From: CAZOBJ01 sp964577825
GTDB taxonomy: Bacteria > Planctomycetota > SZUA-567 > JAFGNG01
NCBI GenBank assembly: GCA_964577825.1
Contig: CAZOBJ010000034.1
Coordinates: forward strand, 1 to 26,697
DNA length: 26,697 nt
Reading direction: 5' to 3'
Under the pieces are notes generated by a model. The model did not search any database, was not told the DNA's origin, and saw only the letters and a list, made by a program, of their open reading frames with translations. Numbering within the stretch: the stretch's first letter is position 1; every line of letters begins with the position of its first letter. Positions 22,560-26,697 of this stretch are shown here, in pieces. The position numbers and the translations under genes were made by a program.

Positions 22560-22817
22560 CTACTCGGAGGACGACGCCGCCGGACAGGCGTTCGAGACCT
22601 TGGCGACCAGTACTACCTCACGGTTCGCGCCCGCTTGGGCCATCGCGGCTTTCAGGCCATCGAACACGTCGGCAACATCGCCTTGGACCGCGGTGCTCAT
22701 GCTGCTCATGGTCACGCGCAGCCCTCGCTCGCGCAGCACGTCGCAGAACGCATTGATCGGTGGCCCGAGCTCCTGGGTGCGCAAGGGATACAGGCTTACC
22801 TCGGCCTGCACATTCAT
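22560..22817 (-). CDS. MTH1187/YkoF-type small protein (thiamine-binding-like)
   Basis: 85 aa. The ATG at 22817 is chosen because AGGAGG lies 7 bases upstream; it begins 'MNVQAEVSLYPLRT', the standard first strand of the family. It then shows 'INAFCDVLRERGLRVTMSSMST', 'GDVADVFDGLKAAM' and 'REVVLVAKVSNACP', matching the single ferredoxin-like domain of UPF0045/MTH1187. Relatives bind thiamine or related pyrimidines and form tetramers. The role in this cluster is unknown. It lies 71 bases after the methyltransferase and 100 before the Mrp gene. Confidence 0.85.
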   Translation of the reverse strand: MNVQAEVSLYPLRTQELGPPINAFCDVLRERGLRVTMSSMSTAVQGDVADVFDGLKAAMAQAGANREVVLVAKVSNACPAASSSE

Positions 22818-22888
22818 CGGACTTCCTCCTCGCTCTGGCCGGCCGCCAGGTGACATCGCCGCTTCTCCTCGCAGGCCGCGGGCCGAAC

Positions 22889-23599
22889 TCACCGGACCAC
22901 GCTGCCCACGATAAACGCGCCCCGTCGGCTACGGCTCAAGCGGCCGAGGACATCCCACAACCCCGCAAGCGGCAAGACCGCCTTGCTTCGCGGCACAAAG
23001 CCGGCCACAGTCACGCGCGGCGCTCCATAGGGCGCCAGCAGCGCATGCACCTCCTCCGGGCGATAGAATCTCGCGGCCGCGTACGTCGACGAGCCGCCGG
23101 ACTTGCGCTCCCTGTTGATCGCGGCCAAGGCGTTGAGCACGCCCACGAGCACAACGCCGCCGGCCCGGCGGGTGCAACGAGCGAGCTCGCCCAGGGCCGT
23201 GCGCGCATCGCGGACAAACTCGAGCGTGGTGATCGCCACGCTCACGTCAAATGCCTCGTCATCAAAGGGCAGCGCATGCACGTCCGCGATCTGGAAACTA
23301 GCGCCGGAAATCCGCTTCTCTGTGGCGACGTCGACCATCTCGCGAGAGACGTCCACGCCCGTGACCGCAAATCCTTGTGCGGCGAAAAACGCGCTCCAGT
23401 GGCCGGTGCCGCACCCGGCGTCCAGCAGCTTGGCACCCCGATTGTGCGTCGGCAACGCCCGCGCGACCGCGCGCTTCTCCAGCGCATCGTACATCCGCCC
23501 GGTCGGCGTCCGGTACCAGGCGTCGTAGGAGCGCGCCTTGGCGCCGAAGTCGACGGCAGTCCAGGGCTTGCGCACCTCATTGCCGGACTGGGCCGGCAT
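22889..23599 (-). CDS. Class I SAM-dependent methyltransferase
   Basis: 236 aa. The ATG at 23599 shares one base with the stop of the YggS-like gene (TGATG), implying coupled translation; a GTG one codon upstream is possible. The Rossmann-type SAM site is clear: 'LLDAGCGTGHWSAFFA' (motif I, about 60-75), 'VTGVDVSREMVDVA' (motif II acidic residue), 'IADVHALPFDDEAFDV' and 'VAITTLEFV' (motifs III-IV). The start 'VDFGAKARSYDAWYRTPTGR' is like UbiE/Methyltransf_11 members that methylate small molecules. The substrate cannot be told. It is in the middle of the minus-strand cluster. Confidence 0.88.
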   Translation of the reverse strand: MPAQSGNEVRKPWTAVDFGAKARSYDAWYRTPTGRMYDALEKRAVARALPTHNRGAKLLDAGCGTGHWSAFFAAQGFAVTGVDVSREMVDVATEKRISGASFQIADVHALPFDDEAFDVSVAITTLEFVRDARTALGELARCTRRAGGVVLVGVLNALAAINRERKSGGSSTYAAARFYRPEEVHALLAPYGAPRVTVAGFVPRSKAVLPLAGLWDVLGRLSRSRRGAFIVGSVVR

Positions 23600-24288
23600 C
23601 ACGAGGCTCGTTCGCCGAAGAGGGCTGTGCCGATGCGCACCACGTTCGCGCCCTCTTCGATGGCGACTCGGTAACTGTTGCTCATGCCCATGGACAGGTA
23701 CCGCATCCGCCCGTCGCCCAGATCGAGCCGAGAGAGGTGGTCGAAGAGCTCCTTGGTCACGCGGAAATACAGGCGCGCTTCTTGCGGGTCGCCGAAGCGC
23801 GGGCCCATGGTCATGAGCCCCTCCAGGCGCACGTGGTCCAGGGCGGCGAGCGCGCGAGCGAGATCCTCAGCCTGTTCCGGCGCCACGCCGGTCTTGCTCG
23901 ATTCGCGACCGCTGTTGATCTCGATGAGGACCGGCATGGTCTTTCCGATCTCGGCGCAGTGGCGGTCCACGGCGCGAGCCAGGCGCAGCGAGTCCAGGGT
24001 CTCGATCATGTCGAACAACTCCACCGCCTTCTTGGCCTTGTTGCGCTGCAGGTGACCGATCAAGTGCCATCGGGCCCGCGCACCGCTGTCGCGTTCCAAT
24101 GCGGCGAGCTCCTGGCGCATCGACTCGGCTTCCTGGACGTAGTTGTGCCCCACGGCTCGCAGGCCCGCCTGGACGGCCTCGCGCACCTCGTCTGCGCTGC
24201 GCGTCTTGGCCGCGCCCACGAGCAGCACCTCCTCCGGGAGCGAGGCCAACAGCGCCTTTACTCGCTCGCCGATGGTTGTCTCGGACAT
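23599..24288 (-). CDS. PLP homeostasis protein, YggS/PROSC family
   Basis: 229 aa. The ATG at 24288 follows GGAGG by 6 bases; the frame stays open upstream, but that stretch lies over the ATPase gene and is not coding in this frame. K28 in 'VGAAKTRS' is the PLP-binding lysine (cf. K36 of E. coli YggS). 'VGHNYVQEA', 'WHLIGHLQRNKAK', 'LIEINSGRESSKTGV', 'GLMTMGPRF' and 'LSMGMSNSY' are the family blocks in order; in most members the first reads 'FGENYVQE' and the last 'LSMGMSxDy/f'. The family has no known catalytic activity; it binds free PLP and keeps its level steady in the cytosol. Here it starts 23 bases after the ATPase stop and ends overlapping the methyltransferase. Confidence 0.95.
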   Translation of the reverse strand: MSETTIGERVKALLASLPEEVLLVGAAKTRSADEVREAVQAGLRAVGHNYVQEAESMRQELAALERDSGARARWHLIGHLQRNKAKKAVELFDMIETLDSLRLARAVDRHCAEIGKTMPVLIEINSGRESSKTGVAPEQAEDLARALAALDHVRLEGLMTMGPRFGDPQEARLYFRVTKELFDHLSRLDLGDGRMRYLSMGMSNSYRVAIEEGANVVRIGTALFGERAS

Positions 24289-24311
24289 GGCCCACCTCCA
24301 AACTCCACGTC

Positions 24312-26201
24312 TCAGGAGGACCCACCCGGTACGCCTGTGGGCTGGTCCTCGTGCTGTTGCGCAGCGTACATGATCCGTTCGAACACGGAGCTTAGGAGCG
24401 CGGCGGTCTCGCCGCCATCGTACTCGAGCAAGGTCTGCCGGCGAATCTGCGCCTGGGTAAACGCATTGTCGTACGGAATCTCGGCGAGCACCTCTGCGCC
24501 GGCCGTCTCGCCCAGGGCGGCGATGCGACGGCCCATGTCCGGATTCACGTCCGCCTTGTTGACGATCACCCCGCTGGGCACGCCGAAGTGGCGCGTCAGG
24601 TCCAGGATCCGCTCCAAGTCGTGCACGCCGGATACCGTCGGCTCGGTGACGATGACCGCGTACCGCGCCCCGCCTATCGAGGCGATCACGGGGCACCCCG
24701 TTCCGGGCGACCCGTCAATCTGTACGAGGTCTCGCGGCGCTGCGCTCGCCGTGCGGCGTGCGGATTCTGTCGACTCCGCGCAGAGCTCGCAAGCGAAATC
24801 TCGCACCAGGGTCACCAGGCGGCCGGAGTTCTCCTCCGCATGTCCCAGAATCGCGTGCGACATGGGGCCGAACCGGGTCTTTGAAATGAACCACTTGCCG
24901 TTGACCGAATCTTGGATGTTCACCGCATCCGACGGACACACGACCTGGCACGCGGCGCATCCCTCGCACGCGGTCTGGTCGATCGCGTACCGGCCGTCCT
25001 CGGTCCGGTCGATCGCCTCAAACCGGCACACTTCCTTGCATCGGCCGCAGGCCGTGCACTTTTCAGGGTCGATCTCCACGGTCACGCCGCCCACGAAGTC
25101 GCCTTGCTCCTGGATCTCGGGACTCAGGACCAAGTGTAGGTCCGCGGCGTCCACATCGCAATCCGCAATCACCGCGCCGCTGGCAAGCTGCGCGAAACAC
25201 GCGGCGAGCGATGTCTTGCCCGTGCCGCCCTTGCCACTGATGACCACGATCTCGCGGGGCCTGCTTGCCGAGGGATTCGGCGCCTTCGCGCGCGAGGCCG
25301 CCCCGCCGGGCGTGAAGAGCGGCTCGATCAGGTCCCTGTGCACGGGTCGTTCGGTGCCGGCCAGGGACAACGCTTCCCCCAGCAGGCTGCGAAAGGTCTC
25401 GCGGTACTCCGGCAGCTTCTCGACCACGAGGTCGCCCACGGAGTAGACCTCGGCGATGCGCCGGTCGTCCGGGATCCGCCCCACGATGGTAAGCTGTGCC
25501 CGCGTGCAGTAGTCGCGCAGCTGGGTGTCGTCGAGTCCCGTGCGGTTAACCACCACCGCCGGTTCCTGGCCGATCTCTCTGCACATGTTCACGGACAGCT
25601 TCAGGTCGTGGATGGCAAAGGGTGTGGGATCGGCCACAAGCAGACACAAGTCCGCGTCCTTGACCGTCTCCACGGCGGAGCACGCCGTGCCCGGAGGCGA
25701 ATCCAGGATCGTGATGTCCGCGCCCGCGTATTGCTTCAATCCGCGGATCAGCCGTGGCGACATGCCGCCTACCGCGGTCTTGAGCAACCCGTAGTGGAAG
25801 TCCACCTCGCCGCTCTTGCCGTGCAACAGCTCGCCGATCTCCTTGTCGCCCTCGATCACCGCGCCCGTCGGGCACACCAGGGCGCAGGCCCCACACGCGT
25901 GGCAGAGCTCCGGGAACAGGAGCGCCTTGTTCTTGATGACCGCAATCGCGTTGTAGTGGCAGGCCTGCGCGCACTTTCCGCACCCGGTGCAGGCCTCGGG
26001 GTCCATGCGCAGGGGCGCGCGCACCGTCATTGCCTCGCTGCGCTCGATCGTAGGCTTGAGAAACAAGTGGCCGTTCGGTTCCTCCACGTCGCAATCGAGA
26101 TACGTGGTCGCCTTGCTCTCCTGTGCGAGCAGCGCGGCCAGGTTCGTGGCGATGAAGGTCTTGCCCGTGCCGCCTTTTCCGCTCGAGATCGCTATCTTCA
26201 A
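24312..26201 (-). CDS. Fused double MinD-type ATPase with four ferredoxin-type [4Fe-4S] motifs
   Basis: 629 aa from a TTG at 26201, chosen because GGAG lies 8 bases upstream and the product then begins 'KIAISSGKGGTGKT' like its homologues; a GTG at 26216 is possible. Half 1: Walker A 8-15, ferredoxin cysteines 71/74/77/81 and 100/103/106/110, 'ILDSPPGTAC' (165-174). Half 2: Walker A 323-330, cysteines 382/385/388/392 and 412/415/418/422, then 'QIDGSPGTGCP'. A linker rich in Ala, Pro and Ser (296-315) joins them. In Desulfovibrio and many anaerobes these are two adjacent genes (Orp3/Orp4 type, COG1149) that work with Mrp and the ORP/NifX-like protein. Both halves keep all 16 cysteines and both P-loops, so both look active. 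Expected role: ATP-driven handling of metal clusters in the cytosol. Confidence 0.92.
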   Translation of the reverse strand: MKIAISSGKGGTGKTFIATNLAALLAQESKATTYLDCDVEEPNGHLFLKPTIERSEAMTVRAPLRMDPEACTGCGKCAQACHYNAIAVIKNKALLFPELCHACGACALVCPTGAVIEGDKEIGELLHGKSGEVDFHYGLLKTAVGGMSPRLIRGLKQYAGADITILDSPPGTACSAVETVKDADLCLLVADPTPFAIHDLKLSVNMCREIGQEPAVVVNRTGLDDTQLRDYCTRAQLTIVGRIPDDRRIAEVYSVGDLVVEKLPEYRETFRSLLGEALSLAGTERPVHRDLIEPLFTPGGAASRAKAPNPSASRPREIVVISGKGGTGKTSLAACFAQLASGAVIADCDVDAADLHLVLSPEIQEQGDFVGGVTVEIDPEKCTACGRCKEVCRFEAIDRTEDGRYAIDQTACEGCAACQVVCPSDAVNIQDSVNGKWFISKTRFGPMSHAILGHAEENSGRLVTLVRDFACELCAESTESARRTASAAPRDLVQIDGSPGTGCPVIASIGGARYAVIVTEPTVSGVHDLERILDLTRHFGVPSGVIVNKADVNPDMGRRIAALGETAGAEVLAEIPYDNAFTQAQIRRQTLLEYDGGETAALLSSVFERIMYAAQQHEDQPTGVPGGSS

Positions 26202-26216
26202 ATCGGATTCTCCCAC

Positions 26217-26367
26217 CGCAAAGAGCTCTGTCCAATTGGTGTCAATCGACGCATCCGCTGTCTCTACGCGAAGGACGCCTGTCCCTCATGCGCCTGCCGC
26301 CCGGCACCGGTCGGTCCAACGCGCAGGGCGCAAGCCCGTCCGGCCGTGCTAGGCGACGCGCCCGCTC
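26217..26367. other. Spacer between response regulator and ATPase genes
   Basis: About 150 bases. A perfect TTGACA on the minus strand (26245-26240) stands near the ATPase start, but the -10 position is poor and transcription would begin within 10 bases of the TTG, so I do not call it a promoter. No terminator with a T-tract is visible. Confidence 0.3.
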
Positions 26368-26697
26368 CTAGAGCGGGGACTGCGGCTCCTCTCGATGCAG
26401 GCCCAGCAACTCTCGCACCTTTCTGACCAACACCTCCGGCGGCACGGGCTTGTCCAGAAACGCGTCCACCGGAAGGTGCGTCTCGTCCGGGCTGAATCGA
26501 TACGGCACTCGCTTCGTCTGATGCACGACGCTCAGCATCACGATGGGCAGCTCCCGGAGATCGAGCTCCTCTCGGATGCGGCGCGCGAGGTCGAACCCGT
26601 CGTACTCCTGGGGCATCAGCACATCCAGGATCACGACGTCGGTCTTTTCTGCGCGCACCTTTGCCAGGCCCGCGTCCGCATTGTCCGCTTCGGCCAC
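26368..26697 (-). CDS. Response regulator receiver domain protein, 5' end outside window
   Basis: 110 codons to the right edge (109 aa plus stop); the first 25-30 residues of the receiver lie outside. The phospho-acceptor is the Asp of 'VVILDVLMP', followed by the usual 'DGFDLARRIRE'. 'IVMLSVV' carries the conserved Ser/Thr position (here Ser) and 'AFLDKPVPPEVLVRKV' the conserved Lys-Pro. The chain ends shortly after the last receiver helix, so it has no output domain and is CheY-like. Single-domain receivers like this are often found next to hydrogenase or ATPase clusters in anaerobes. The cognate kinase is not in the window. It is co-directional with the ATPase cluster, but 166 bases apart, so shared transcription is uncertain. 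Confidence 0.9.
   Translation of the reverse strand: MAEADNADAGLAKVRAEKTDVVILDVLMPQEYDGFDLARRIREELDLRELPIVMLSVVHQTKRVPYRFSPDETHLPVDAFLDKPVPPEVLVRKVRELLGLHREEPQSPL

Noticed and set aside
23599..24696. Longer YggS-like protein with an N-terminal extension of about 136 residues
   Set aside because: The extension overlaps the ATPase gene, which uses a different frame with clear domains; a proper ATG with GGAGG exists at 24288.

Overview
The window is GC-rich and densely coding: 23 genes, no RNA genes, no insertion sequences and no CRISPR array that I can see. The gene set suggests an anaerobic, heterotrophic bacterium of the PVC group, most likely planctomycete-like, or a nearby candidate phylum. 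The hints are a DUF4838 glycan protein, a sulfatase, a PBS-lyase/HEAT-repeat secreted protein with a Trp-rich tail, an ECF sigma locus with a dockerin, a membrane segment ending in a 'LPALQ-SREAA' string like planctomycete DUF1559 proteins, and an Orp-like set of iron-sulfur MinD ATPases typical of anaerobes. The phylum is an inference, not a proof.

Region 1 (1-6483, minus strand) reads HEAT-repeat secreted protein, M14-like zinc carboxypeptidase, GH-like protein, then a DUF4838 protein that runs off the left edge. It looks like a catabolic cluster for a glycan or glycopeptide. An approx. 700-base gap follows, holding a minus-strand promoter candidate. An aldo/keto reductase (7194-8033, plus) stands alone.

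Region 2 (8129-12626, minus strand) is a tight three-gene operon: S1-type sulfatase with a CxAxR active site, a PfkB-type sugar kinase fused to a HAD phosphatase, and a conserved protein of unknown role with a possible distant resemblance to deoxyhypusine synthase. A divergent promoter region separates it from region 3.

Region 3 (12829-16824, plus strand) is the most unusual part. It holds an ECF sigma factor, an anti-sigma factor whose extracytoplasmic tail is a type I dockerin with two full calcium loops, a small exported protein with a cohesin-like domain, and a membrane-anchored VIT/vWA protein, ending in a terminator. I propose that a cohesin-dockerin contact outside the membrane gates the sigma factor. 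An unrecognised secreted protein (16986-18284) and a creatininase-family amidohydrolase (18453-19256) follow, each with its own TTGACA promoter candidate.

Region 4 (19266-26697, minus strand) is a long co-directional cluster. In transcription order it is: response-regulator receiver (cut by the right edge), fused double MinD/ferredoxin ATPase, PLP-binding YggS-like protein, SAM methyltransferase, MTH1187-type small protein, Mrp/NBP35 ATPase, COG1237-type metallo-beta-lactamase-fold protein, TrmO-like protein and a COG0731-type radical SAM protein. It resembles the orp/Mrp clusters of anaerobes such as Desulfovibrio, but two ATPases that are normally separate are joined here in one chain.
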